DNA of 57,784 nt from Chromera velia. Lineage: Eukaryota > Sar > Chromeraceae. Position numbers and translations under genes: made by a program. Shown here piece after piece: positions 12,503 to 24,218 of this stretch; the first letter of the stretch is position 1, and every line of letters begins with the position of its first letter. Location: NCBI GenBank assembly GCA_018398765.1, contig JAHBMJ010000079.1:78721-136504 (forward strand), read 5' to 3'. The notes under the pieces are model-generated. The model was not told where the DNA came from. It saw only the letters and a list, made by a program, of their open reading frames with translations, and did not search any database.

Positions 12503-13217
12503 TGCGATGGACGAATATATTAATACAGGAGAACTGAGGATTGACGACAAAGAAGAACAACTGTTGTTTGATCAGACAGATCAGCGAAAACCTTAGGGCC
12601 TCTGAGGAACTCTGGATATCAGGGAAATCGAAAGCTGATTCACTTGAGGTGTTTGATGGATTGACAGAGGTGGGGGGAGGTTAAGCAGCCTGTGATCCGG
12701 CGTGTTTGTGTTGTGTTCATTTAATTTGATGCACTCCGTTTCGATCATTAATTAATTGCATGTACAGAATTAAGATGCATGCATATGCATGGGCATGCAC
12801 TGAATTAATCCTGCGTCACCCCCCAGCCGAATAATCGGTTCCCAATCCTTCCAACATCAGATCGACGCGAGCGCTGCGTACGTGGCCCCGGCCCGCCGAT
12901 TGCACAAGCGACATGCCGAGGCCACAATATATGAATATAGGGTCGGTCTCATGGTATTATTAGAGGGCAAGCTGAATCCGTCACGCACGAACTCTCAGTG
13001 CGGTCTTTCAGTAAGATTTTGATTTCGAGGCAGAAACAGTGGCAGTATCAGAGTGCGGCCTGACAGTGCGAGGTTCAGTGGTTGTTTGGTTGTCTAGCTG
13101 TTTAGTTGAGTCCCGACCAAGCGGGTGGATCGATCGCCTTTTTCTTGGGGGAGAACAGTTCTTTACGTCTCCTTTTTCCAGAGCTGAAGCTGAGTATCCA
13201 CTTTTGAAGAAAACAGG
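12503..13217. promoter_or_regulatory. Shared head-to-head promoter region, ARF / SPX-EXS
   Basis: A 715-bp intergenic region between divergent starts. It carries a TGCATGCATATGCATGGGCATGC cluster split over about 12776-12799, a GC-rich stretch (12866-12900) and AATATATGAATATA at about 12926. The promoter role is inferred from position. Confidence 0.5.
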
Positions 13218-16200
13218 ATGTCGAAAGCGGTGGACGACTTTGAACTGATGATGCAGAGGCATATAAAGGGGACGGAGTGGGCGTGTGATTCTGTTGACTA
13301 CAAGAACCTCTCTGAGTTTCTTGACGGGGTCAATAGAGGGATGCACAAAGGAGACGGAGACGCTGAAGAGGATGTGGAAGACGGGTCTGGGCGCATGACG
13401 ACGATGCAGACTGACAAAAGCACTTGGGGGGGGAGTGAGAACAGTGCTCGATACATGTTGTCAGAGACGGAGGCCGGGCTCCCCCCCCTGGCCCGTTTCG
13501 ACCGACTTGCCTGTCTAGAACTGGATAAGGTCAACGAGGGGTTCAGAAGACTCTCAGGAGCTATCTCTGCGCACCTGACTCAGCTGGAGGATCTGGTGGA
13601 CAAGAACGTCGAGAAGATGAATGACAGGACAAGAAAGGATCCTGTGCTGCTGGAAAGCTGGAAGTGAGTGCGCGACCTGATGAAAGACTGTCTGTCCCAT
13701 TTCATTCCTCATCAAACTTTGCATAAGGCCCTTCCTTTCTTCCCGTCTTCCGGCTCTGTTGTCTTTCTTGCCGGATCCCCCCTTGGCTCTGCCACTTCCT
13801 GCCATCAGAGTGCAACCTAGATGGATAGGTGGGCTGTCTACTCGCAAATTGAAGATCTGCCTGCGCAAGTAAAGCTGTTCCTTGATCCTGGATATGTGCG
13901 TCTTCGATTTTCCCGCCTTCGATCCCCCCCCCTTCCCTATCTACGTGCATGCATGCAGGAACACTAGCGACGCGCTTGAACTGGAGCTGTTCAAGATTCT
14001 TCTGAGGGTGGAGTCTCTCATGCAGTTCTCTCAGGTCCAATGGATGGCGTTCTTCAGACTGTTCAGAATGAGAAGCGAGTGCCTCCTCACCTCAGGCAAA
14101 GTGGATGCTGAAGGTCAGTCGGTCGGTCGGCAAGGCTTTCTTCCTTCCAGAAAATGAGAAGAGTAGACAGGGGGGCTGGGTTCAAGAGTGTCCGGACGGA
14201 CCGCATGGCTTCGTTGGCGTGCTGTTTTCCCCAGAGACTGAACTTTGTCCTCCTCCCTCATGAACTTCCCAGTCTCTCTTTCTCTTTTGTTCTGTGCCCT
14301 CTCCCCTCCTGCAGAGGAAATGTCCCCCCGTTCCGCACAGAGAGTACTTGTGCTGTCTCTTTCGTCTGTGAATCACGGCTCCTTTCTGAGCCAACGTCTG
14401 TCCCTGCCTACCTGTAAAAAAAAAAGGCGAGGCATAGCTGGCCTTTCCTTTTTCTTTTCCTTTTCTGCCTCGTGCCTCTCGGCATGGTTGGAGCTGAATG
14501 GATGTCTGCGAGTCAATTGTTGTTCTTCTCTCCTCTTCGCTGTCTTCTCTCTTCTCCTCTCTTGCTACATTCACTCAGGGGCCGACGACGCGGTCGAGTG
14601 CCTGGTTGCGATGCTGCTGAAGGAACAGTTCATGAAGAATAAACCGATCGAGGACCTGCAGAGGGGCCTCATGAGGGTCTACTACAAGAATGAGAAGAAG
14701 AACGTAAAGGGGGCAGAAGAAGAGGGAGAGGAAGAGCACCTGAGAAAGGGGGAGAACCTCAGAGAGTTCGGGATTGTGGCTGCTGCCCTGCGCAACTCAT
14801 CCGCGGGCCGGAGCAAGTACTACTCTGACCACTTGTTTGACAGGTGCACTGCTTTCCTGTTGGGCCTAGTCATCGTGCTTTTCGGCATCATGGTCAGACA
14901 GTGGGCCGAGGTGGTCCAGACGAACAGGGAGGGGGAGTGGACCTCGATTTTGGTGCGACACCAACATTCGGTGTTTCGTTTCTGGTTCCTCGTTATCCTC
15001 TTCCAGCTTTGTGTGGGATGGGCTTTCTGGTTCATGCGGAAACACAAAGTGAACTTCCGATTTCTTCTTCACATTCCCAACAGAGTAAGAGAGGGGTTGG
15101 TGATCAACGTAGCCCTTGTGCAGCTGGTGGTTGCAATGACAACGTACATCATCTACCACAGCGATGTGTTCGGACAGGTCAGATAGTGGTCAACCAACTG
15201 TGGCGTGCTTCATGTTCCCTGTGCGTTTCTCTGGACCTGTCTCTCCGTTCTTCCGTTTTTCTCTGTTGAGAAAACAACAGCCACATGGTTTGCAGCTTCT
15301 GTATCTGTCTGTTTGTTTCTTCGCATCCCGTTCTGCATGAGGTGAAGAAGAGGATGCACGAATACGGGTGGATGTAATGCAATGCTCAACAGACTTCACT
15401 GTGTCATGTCCTGCTGAACTGCCCAAGGGGATCAGGTGTGCGAGAGAGAGCATCATCCAAGGTAAGAAGGAAAGAAAAAAAACGTCGTACCTCTTTTTTG
15501 AATCCAGATGGCCGACCTTCATTAATCCAGGTGGCTGACCTTAATTGAAAGCCACTTTGAACCCACCATGCTTTTTTGCCCTAGAACTCTGACAGTTGAC
15601 TGATGTTTTATCTTCTTCTCCCTGCAGGACAGAAAAGAGATGCCGAAGCATGCCCACTGGTACCCTGCCGGGCTTACCGTCGGTCTGCTGGTTGTCCTCC
15701 TTATCTGCGGCTTGCGCACGACTCGCAGATTCTTCATGGTGGTCCTGCTGGTACTCGCGGACGGTTTTGGAGCAGGAATCTGGGCACGGTCGGTCGACTG
15801 CATTTACTTTCATACAGAATTCTTTTTCAGGTTTTCACGCAGGGATCTGGGCACGGTCGGTCGACTTGACTGACGGCTTACATGAGTGAACTCACAGCGC
15901 ATCGTGGCTGACTGGCTGCCTGCCTGCCTGCCTGCCAACGTACCTCGTGTCTGCGGTACAAATAGAAAGACGCCTCCTGGAAGTCCTCTTGTTCTTCTTT
16001 TGTTCGCACTTTCTTCGCCAAAATCTAGACAACTTCTTTTCTTCATGTCGATGGTCTCTCAATCATCTCACAGCCCTTTCTTTTCTTTTCCTTCTTTCCT
16101 TCTGTCTGTCCTCCTGTGTGGCTGGAAACAAGAAAGGAAAAGAAAAAAAAACATTTGGCCAGTCAGTCATTCTTTCAGTCTGTCTGTCTGTCTGCCTGCC

Positions 16201-19200
16201 TATGTCTGTCTTGGCATTGCGTGTCACATTCCTGCCTACGCCTGTGCACAGATTGGAAAACTGACTGATCCATCCATCTAATCTCGGTGGCTCCACCTGA
16301 TTGAACTGATTGAATTCACCTACCTGACCCTGCCTGCCTGCAGCCCCGTCTCCTTTGCGGACGGACTGATCGGAGACGTTTTCACCTCCATGGTGGTTCC
16401 TGTCCAGGACCTCATCAGGAGCATCTCGTACTTCGTCATCCTGGCATCGGGCACAACTCCCAACAATACCACCCTCCATGTCAGTAGGTGAGGGGACTGC
16501 AGAGTCTGTGTGTGGGAGGGACCGGTTTTTGTCTGGGCGGGCAGAGTGGAATCAAGGGAGACGACATTCTAGGAAGGGAAGGAGACGGTGCAGGTCCACG
16601 TGGAAGAGAACAAAAGAAATTCGTACGTATGTGCGTGTGCTCGTTTTTATTGCTCAGTCGAGAAGGAGAATGCATCTCTTTTCTTTTGGCAAATGAAGCC
16701 CTCTGTCCTGTCTGACTTCTACATCCACATCGCTTTTGGGATTGTCTCTAGCCCAGTCTCTCTTTCTTAAATTCTTCTGACTGACAGATTCACTCTGCTC
16801 TTCAACCTCTGTCTTCGCCTCTGCGTCTCACTGTGTGTCCGTTTCCCCCGTCTGGATTTTCTTTCCTTGCAGTCCGGTTGCGCCTCTGAAACCATGGGGC
16901 ACCGAACGCTCTTCGGGCTGTTGTTCGTCGCCGGTTTCTGGCCCTTGTGGGTCCGTCTGATGCAGAACGTGGCGAGAGTCGTCAGCTTCCACAATCCCTT
17001 CCCGTCTGGCTACAGCTTCCCCAAGTTGCTCCGGCAGGCTCCTGTTGGCTGCATGAAGAAACAGACAGAGACAGAGAGAGAGTCTGACCACCAGCAGCAA
17101 AAGGAGCAACCCACCGAAACCCTCAAAAAGCGCAAGACGACCGTCCAAGAGGAGCGGGCCAACACGAAGATGGCATTCAACCGAAGTGGCACGGCAGAAA
17201 GTCTCTTCCCCGCCTTCCTGTCACAAAACGCCAACCAACGCCGCCCGAGTCTCTCCAGCAGCATCTCTGACCTGAGTGCCTCTGGGAGGACAAAGGTGGA
17301 CACTGAAGACGCAGGGGAAAGAGAAGAGGAGACTCAGCAGACTGACAAAGATACACTGCGGAGCGTCTACCGACAAGCCACTCTGGATGGTTCAGGCACT
17401 GGAGGCCTCAGTGCTCGGCAGAGTGTGGCGATTTGGGCCGAGACGGACAGGCAGCTTCAGAAGCGCCGGAGTGTTCTGGGCGTCCCCCAGGACCTTCCCT
17501 CTTCCACGACGCCTCCTTCGTCTCTTGGAGGCAGACAGCAGACGCTGAAGCAGAAGTCGAGGTCAGCAGCATCCAGGGCGCATGCGGAGACAGAAATAAG
17601 CGTGCGGGCGGACGGATGGAGGGAAAGATGCGGTCAAAGAAAGGCAGATAAAAGACAGGGTGTGTGACAAAGCACGCATGCTTGTTTCTACGTTTTCATA
17701 CTGTCAGAATACTGTGTTTTCAATTTGACGCTCCAATTCAAGGCTGCGTCGATGGAAGAATCTTCAATCAATCAATCAAGCGGGTCTCTCGAGGGTCTTT
17801 CTTATTTTGAGCTCGATTGAGAAACTGACGAATCTCCAGCTGAGAGAACAAATTAACCTGACTGTCTGCTCAACAGAGAGATGTGGTTTCCTAATTTGGT
17901 CCCTTTATCTCCCTCTTTTTCTGACTCATGATGACCCTCTGACTGCAGACCGAAGACTTGCGGAGACCTCTCGCTCCCCTGGCGTCTCTGGTTGAATGCC
18001 CTCAAGTACACTTTCTCTATCATTCCGGGACTTCTGACGGCAACCCATGCGTGCGGGTGGGTCGGTTGGTTGACTCTTGCTCTCGTATGCGCCCTACTCT
18101 CTATGCTTTCGTTCACTCTCTCTCACACATACACTCTGTACCTGTCGGTGGGTGCGCGTGTGAGTGTGTGCGTGTATTTCTATCTCCTCCTCGCTCTCTC
18201 ATGCAGCCTTCGAAAAGGATTTTTTGTGTGTTCGTTTGTTCCTATCTCGTTCCAAATCTCAGCGTTTATTTCTTCATTGTGCAGGAGTCTGATGTTTCTG
18301 AAGACGCTCTTTTTGCTTCCTCTCACCTCACAGTTTTTTTCTTTCCTTTCTCTCCATTCCTTCAGGCTGAATTCCGGCGACTGGATCTCGCAGTCAGTCT
18401 TCCGTGTCCTTGCCACTGCCTACTCCATGACATGGGACTACACAGAAGACTGGCGCATTGTCGGATTGGCCTTCAACAAATACCCAAGAGACCTCCTCTA
18501 TCCGAGGGCGTACTACATCTTCGCAGTGATCTTCAACTTCTTCGGCAGACTCACGTGGACCTATTCCATGACTGGCCGCATCAGCGGAGTGGAGCTTCCT
18601 TTCCTGGTCAGGCAGGCAGGCAGGCAGTCAGGGTCGATTCGTGAAACTTTCTTTGCGTATGTCCAGCGAGATCACAAGAAGTTGTTGGGGGGTTGGTTCA
18701 TTTGGGCTGGAACGAAACAGACACTGCCTGCCTTCGCAGTCCATTCGCCACATATTTCGTAGAGGGGAATTACGGAGACGGCTTCGCAAGCTGTCCCCCA
18801 GGGTTCTCAATTCCCTGCGAAACGTTTCAATCTGAGTTCTTCTGACTGCTTCTCTGCCTGTCTGTGCTCTTTTCCCGAAAGGAAAAAAGAAAGAAAAAGA
18901 AAAAAAGAAGCCCCATGGCCTGTCTCTCTGTCTACTGCTCGCAGTGCGTAAATGTGCGCATGCAAACCTACGGACAAATGAAAGCGTCATTACAGAGTCT
19001 TTCCAGTGAAAGTGTTTGTTGACAAAAAAAGCCGCCGCATGCATTTCCCTCCTTCCTTGCTTGCCTCTCTCTCTCTCAGGGTAGGGACAGGAGGGTGATT
19101 GACTACGTGGTAACGGTGTCAGCAGTGATGGAGATCTTCAGAAGAGCGATCTGGATGACCATCCGCATCGAGCAGGAGCACATCACCAACTCTGGACAGT

Positions 19201-19969
19201 ACAGGTCGGTCGGTCAGAGGGTCAGAGCGAAAAGAGAAAAGCAAAAACAGAATCAAGAAAGCAAGAAAGAACGCTTGAAATGGACGGGAAATCGAAACAA
19301 GCCTTTGGAAGGGTTCTTTCCTGTCTTCTCTGCTTGGTGTGCTCAAACTGAATCTGTCGCTGGAACGGCCAGCTGCAGCAGCAGTTTCAAGAAAGAAGGG
19401 AGGAAAGAAAGAAAGAAAGAAAGAGGCTTCAGGGGAATGAAGTCAAACCCCTTCCTTGATACGACATGAATCGGGTTGTTGGATGTGGAGATGTCGCACA
19501 GGAAGCGTGATCTTTTGTTTTGTCAGTTTTGCAAGTCTTATGAACGTTTTTCCGTTTTCTTTCGCTGACTGTTTCTTTTGTGAAAACGCGTGCTTGCAGG
19601 GGTCTTCTGTTTGTTCCCGACTGCCCCCACGAGGAGCATGAGAAGCCGGAGAACAAACTGGGGTCCCTCCTCTTCGCTTCGGGTAGCAGCAGGTCCTCCG
19701 GAGTGGGCCCCAACTCCTTTGCCGCCAACAGAGGCGAGATGGAGACGCAGAAAGAAACAACCAGACATCTCCCTGCCATCTCGGAGGAGGAGCAAGAGAC
19801 GGCAGGACAGCCTGAGGAGGATGTGGGGGGTTTGAACTTGACTGGTGAGACGGAGGAGAGGGGAGACGGGGACAGCCAGCCTGAGGATGCTGGCGGGATG
19901 GGCAACGGAACTCAACTTCGTGACGTTTTGGAAAGCATTCCTGCTATTCCTTCGTCCAGTGTGGTGTGA
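13218..19969 (+). CDS. SPX-EXS phosphate exporter (XPR1/PHO1/SYG1 family)
   Basis: Exports inorganic phosphate, with the SPX domain sensing inositol pyrophosphates (family knowledge). Ten exons: 13218-13663, 13959-14113, 14579-15177, 15628-15830, 16344-16479, 16873-17561, 17949-18056, 18366-18606, 19080-19204, 19600-19969; 3072 bp, 1023 residues, all phases compatible. The N-terminus to about residue 280 is a diverged SPX domain (HIKGTEWACDSVDYKNLSEF; long helical exon 2). Hydrophobic segments follow in exons 3 and 4 (FLLGLVIVLFGIMV; FWFLVILFQLCVGWAFWFM; LVINVALVQLVVAMTTYI). The EXS domain is clear: PVSFADGLIGD, WPLWVRLMQNVAR, WLNALKYTFSI, ATAYSMTWDYTEDW, YYIFAVIFNFFGRLTW, VMEIFRRAIWMTIRIEQEH. 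Exon 6 adds a hydrophilic insert of about 165 residues inside EXS. The end of exon 4 is ambiguous (15788 also fits). The C-terminal tail is acidic and polar. Confidence 0.93.
15772..15866 (+). repeat. 28-bp duplicated splice-site segment
   Basis: 15772-15799 and 15839-15866 match at 27 of 28 positions (GCAGGxATCTGGGCACGGTCGGTCGACT split across the two copies). Each copy contains an AG and a GGTCGGT donor-like site at the end of exon 4 of the transporter gene. Confidence 0.85.
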
Positions 19970-22900
19970 GGAAGATGAGAAGAGGGAGGGTGAAGAAGAA
20001 GCACCTCGGTACGGTGGAAGTGGTGGTGAGGGAGGGGGGCCGGAGACACCGTTGAAGTTTTGGATGGGGTTTCATTCAAAGAGCAGTAAAGAAAGATAAA
20101 TGCCCGAGGACAGGAAGGTAAGGGAGAAGAGAGAAGGCCACGCATGCAGGCACGTACACACGTTCTCCCTTTTCGCTCTCCTTCATTCGAGCGTGTGCAG
20201 GGCTGCATGGGGAGCTGTGTAACGGTGGGTCTGGCTCTTCAACATTTGATCCCTTTGTCTCCGTTCATTTATTTCTGTATCTGTCTGCACGCAAACAAGA
20301 AAGCTGGAAGTCCAGCGGTAAGGAATGAAAGGGGTAACGTTGGTTGTGCGGGAGATGGTGTAACGCTTTTCTTTTTTTTTGACGGCCATATGGGACTCTT
20401 TTGTGCCAATTTGCCCTCTCAAAACTCCCTCCAGGATTTGTTTCTTTTGTTTCTGAACTGGCAGCGCTTTCCTTGCATGCTGGTTCGCGGTATGTAACGC
20501 TTTTCGTCGGATTCGTCTAACGCTTGAAGTAACTTGGTATCGCTAGGTTGGCGTGAGGCAATTTAGCGCAAACTTTTTCGGCATTTTGGTGTGCTCCTGC
20601 CGTCTCTTCTATCCATGCATTGATTTTCTTTCGCTCCACCTGCTCTGACTGTTCGGGGATAGTCAGACATTTTTTTTGCACAAACAAATTTGATGTAGGC
20701 AGACATTAATGAGACAGAGAAGAGAGAAGAGAACGATTGATGGCGGGCGCGCGCACTCCTGCGTCGCACAGAGAGAGAAAGAGAGAAAGAAAGAGAGAGA
20801 CAAGGATGGAAGGGGCATGTTTGGTCAGAACGCGCAGAGGACATTTTGTGGAGTGGAAAGAGAAGGACAAGAACTTGGAGTGTCAGGCAGAAGGATTCAC
20901 GAGTCTTGTTTCCCTCTCCATCTTTTAATCCCTCTGATTCTTTTCTTCAAGAAAGACAGTTGAAAAGCAGAAAGTGGATAGAGCTCTGCCATTTTATGGA
21001 TGCTGTTTGTTTCTTGTCTCATTTTCTTTTGTGTTGGTTTTGGCCGAGATGGATGGATGGATTGATGTGGCCTTCGCGGCGTGGCAAGCAGTTCGAAAGA
21101 GCAAGAGGCGAAGGTTTTTACACGCACGCAATTAAGCGTGCGGGAATGATATTCAAATTGAATCATTTAGTTGGGTTGGAAGAGGGGAAGGCGAGTGATG
21201 AAAGCGTTCGTTGAACAATGATGAGTGTGTGTCGAAATGATCATCTGAGTCTGGATGGCTCGGGTGTTCGAACGGTTGGGGGTGATGCCCGTCATTCTTT
21301 TGTGTCGTCTTGCGTGTTTTGGTTTCTTTTTTAAAGAAGTTTCTTCATCTATCGATCTGTTTGTCTGTCTGCCTGCCTGCAAAGAAAAGACGATATAGTC
21401 TGTCTGTCTGTCTATGGGTGTTTTCTCATCATGTGACGGATTTTCATGTCAGTTGGTGGGATCTGAAGGAAGTTTGAGGAGGCCTTCGACTGATGAACCT
21501 GGCCGCCTGAGTGAGTGATCGGCTAGGAATCAGCGGAACGACCGACATGCAGGTAAGAGGCATTGAACCAAAGCCGGGATGGATGGCAAGTAGTAACGCT
21601 GACGGTTTTTTGAAGACCGCTCTCATGCACAAATGGGCGTCTCGAAAGAAAGTATACGGACAGACATGCAGGTTCTCTTTTAGCATCATGCACCTGGGGG
21701 GAGGGAGAGAGGACCGTGAGGAAGAGGACAGAAATCCTCATGATGTGGGTGAAAGCCCTGCATGCCTGCACATACGAAAGAAAAGAATCGAATGAATGAA
21801 TGAACGAAGCAATCCATGCATGAATAAAGGGTTCGGCTATTCATGTTTGCCAGTGCCAGTGCCAGTGCGAAAACGGTGTTTCCAGTTCCGTGAAGGTGAT
21901 CAGTGTGTGTCTCGTTGAGTGTTTGCATGCTTGGTGTATAGTTTAACATGATGGCATGATGATGACTTGTCAGGCAGCTTACGTGACAACTTGGAGAGCA
22001 AAGGGTGTCATGCACTATAGGTCATGCAGGAGAGCAGCCTGAGCACTGAATGTGGCATCTCAGATTACCTGCATGTGGTCTTCTCACAATGGCCATGATG
22101 GCTTTGCAAGTCGCTGCTTGTGTGTACTTTCGTACACATGAAAGTAAAATTTAAATAACGAACATTGCTAGGAACATTGGAGACCTGCCCTGGCTTGCAA
22201 ATTAATATGCTGCTATGGTATCATTTTTTTGTGTTTCTAGGTATCACAGACTCACAGTACAACACTATTTAGAACACTATAAATCTATAATTGATTTAAT
22301 GTTTGTATAGATATACTACTAGATAGATATGATGATTGAGGGATATAACATTAAAAAAAAAGTTGTATACGTAGCGAAGTAGTTCCTATCATAGCTTAAC
22401 TCAGCATAAATAGACTGGGGGGGCATCGACTTAAAGTTTGTTCCTAGCATCTGGCCTATGCGTCTTTCGTCTCTTCCTTTTGTCCTGGTTACTGCTCTCG
22501 CTGCTAGCTCTCTCTCTCATGCGACCTCATACTTGACGCTCCTCCGTCCGAATGCCTTCTTCGGCATTTGCTAAGTACTTCCTATCCCTCAGTCATGACT
22601 AGACTTTATACTAATTACTTTAAAAATTTAAAAAACTGGGCCGTGCATGAACACACATAAAAATTAAAACAATTTCAAATAATATCATTGTACTAGTTTC
22701 CTCTGCCGCAGTGGCATAAAGACGTTCGTATACTTAGTCAGATATAAAGAAATGAGTAGAAAAATGATCTTAGAAATTTTAAAAGGAAATCCAAATAAAA
22801 TCATTAAGAATAGTATGTTAGAAAATCGTAGGAAAATCCTAAGAAAAATCGATCTTAGCCCACCCGCGAAAATCTTAAATTTAAAGGGCTGCTAGAAGCC

Positions 22901-24218
22901 TGAGGCTGAGGGCTAATAGATGTGGTCATGATGGGGTATGGTGACTGGCTGCGGGGTATAGCTCAAAAAAAAAAAATGCTCCGAGTGACGGGACCAAGTC
23001 TGGGATTCCTCCCTTCATGTATTCATCTTCTCTAAGTATTATTAGCCTTATTCCTAACTCCTAGCCTAGGTTCTAGGCGCCGGCTAGAGAAAAAAAAGAT
23101 CTCCCTAGATCGTCTACTTTTTTTTTTTCAGTCAAACAACTGTTGTTCAACTGTTGCACAAGTGTTGTTTGTATGTTGCACAACTGTTATCAAGTGTTGT
23201 TCAGGATCAAAAAGTAAAAAAGAAAAAAAAAAAAAATCTTCCTAAGTCGTCTACTTTTTTTTTTTTTTTTTTCCCTAGCCGGCCCCCAGCCTAGGTTTAA
23301 TAATATATTATTCACCTTAGCATTCGATCATTCACCTTCTCGTTCACCTTGAACTAGACCTTAAAAAGGTAAAACCTACCATACAGGCTTAAATTTACGT
23401 CGGCTATATTGGATTACAACCATCAGACTTTTTTATAACTTATGTATAAATATGCAGTCGTATGACAACTAGTTTGATAAGTAATTCATTGATAATTGTT
23501 CTTTTAAATGCATGCCAGTGGTGCAAGGCCTGTTACTGCCTGTAACAGAAAAATTAAAAGGCTTGACAACAAGGCTACTTTTTATTATCTTTTTTATAGT
23601 ATCTTTTGTATGTCAAAAAAAATATTTTGATGACGTTTTTTAAGTAGTTCAATCTTTTGAGGCTGTGTGCTATGGAGAGTTTAAACTTGAACTGCGCCAC
23701 CGACTTTCTATTCCTTCTCCTTGCACAAGCGTTTCTTGGACAAGCCGTAAATTTTGTGTTTTCTTCTTTGTCTCACCATTGTTATTTAATTCGCGCCTGA
23801 AGGAGATAGTTTGAGTGCATAACGATTCCTTTTGCTTGCCATCCCTTTTAAATAGTTTTGTCTCTTTGTTCTTTTGACCGCATTTTGACTTCACAAACAA
23901 AAGGCGAAGGAGTTCCATTTTTCTTCTGTTTATCTCCACTGACCTAGCGGTGCCGGCCAGCAGACAGGTGGACGGACAGAGGGGGGGTGGCTGCTATGGA
24001 CGGAGCGATGCGGAGCGAAAGGCGGGAACGTGAATCGCTAAGATTGTCGCAGGCGCGTAGAAATGCGCATGGACGTGAGGATAGTCGAAGGGATTCCTTC
24101 TCGTCGAGGGAGGAACTGCGGTGGGATGGTGTGATGAGAGGCAGAGGTGCAGTGAAAAGAGAGAGGGAGAGGGGGGAAGAGAGAAGAACGAAGATGCTTG
24201 GGGGTGTATGTGCGTGCG
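19970..24218. other. Convergent intergenic region with AT-rich island
   Basis: Lies between the 3' ends of the transporter (plus) and the large EGF gene (minus). No coding exon is convincing. 19970-22140 has the composition of 3' untranslated and intergenic DNA. 22140-23660 is AT-rich with long A and T runs and contains one inverted-repeat element (23064-23296). 23660-24218 returns to the normal composition. Confidence 0.55.
23064..23296. mobile_element. Inverted-repeat element, possible MITE
   Basis: The left arm at 23064-23090 (GCCTAGGTT ... GCCGGCTAGAG followed by A-run) is mirrored by the right arm at 23272-23296 (T-run, CCCTAGCCGG ... CAGCCTAGG). GTCGTCTACTTT or TCGTCTACTTT motifs adjoin both T-runs, and the middle holds degenerate GTTGTTCAACTGTTGCACAA repeats. 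No coding capacity and no clear target duplication. Confidence 0.5.

Noticed and set aside
22950-23015. tRNA-like or SINE-like segment (TATAGCTCAA and GGGATTCC boxes)
   Set aside because: Box A and box B resemblance is loose, an A-run interrupts the would-be arms, and no cloverleaf forms.
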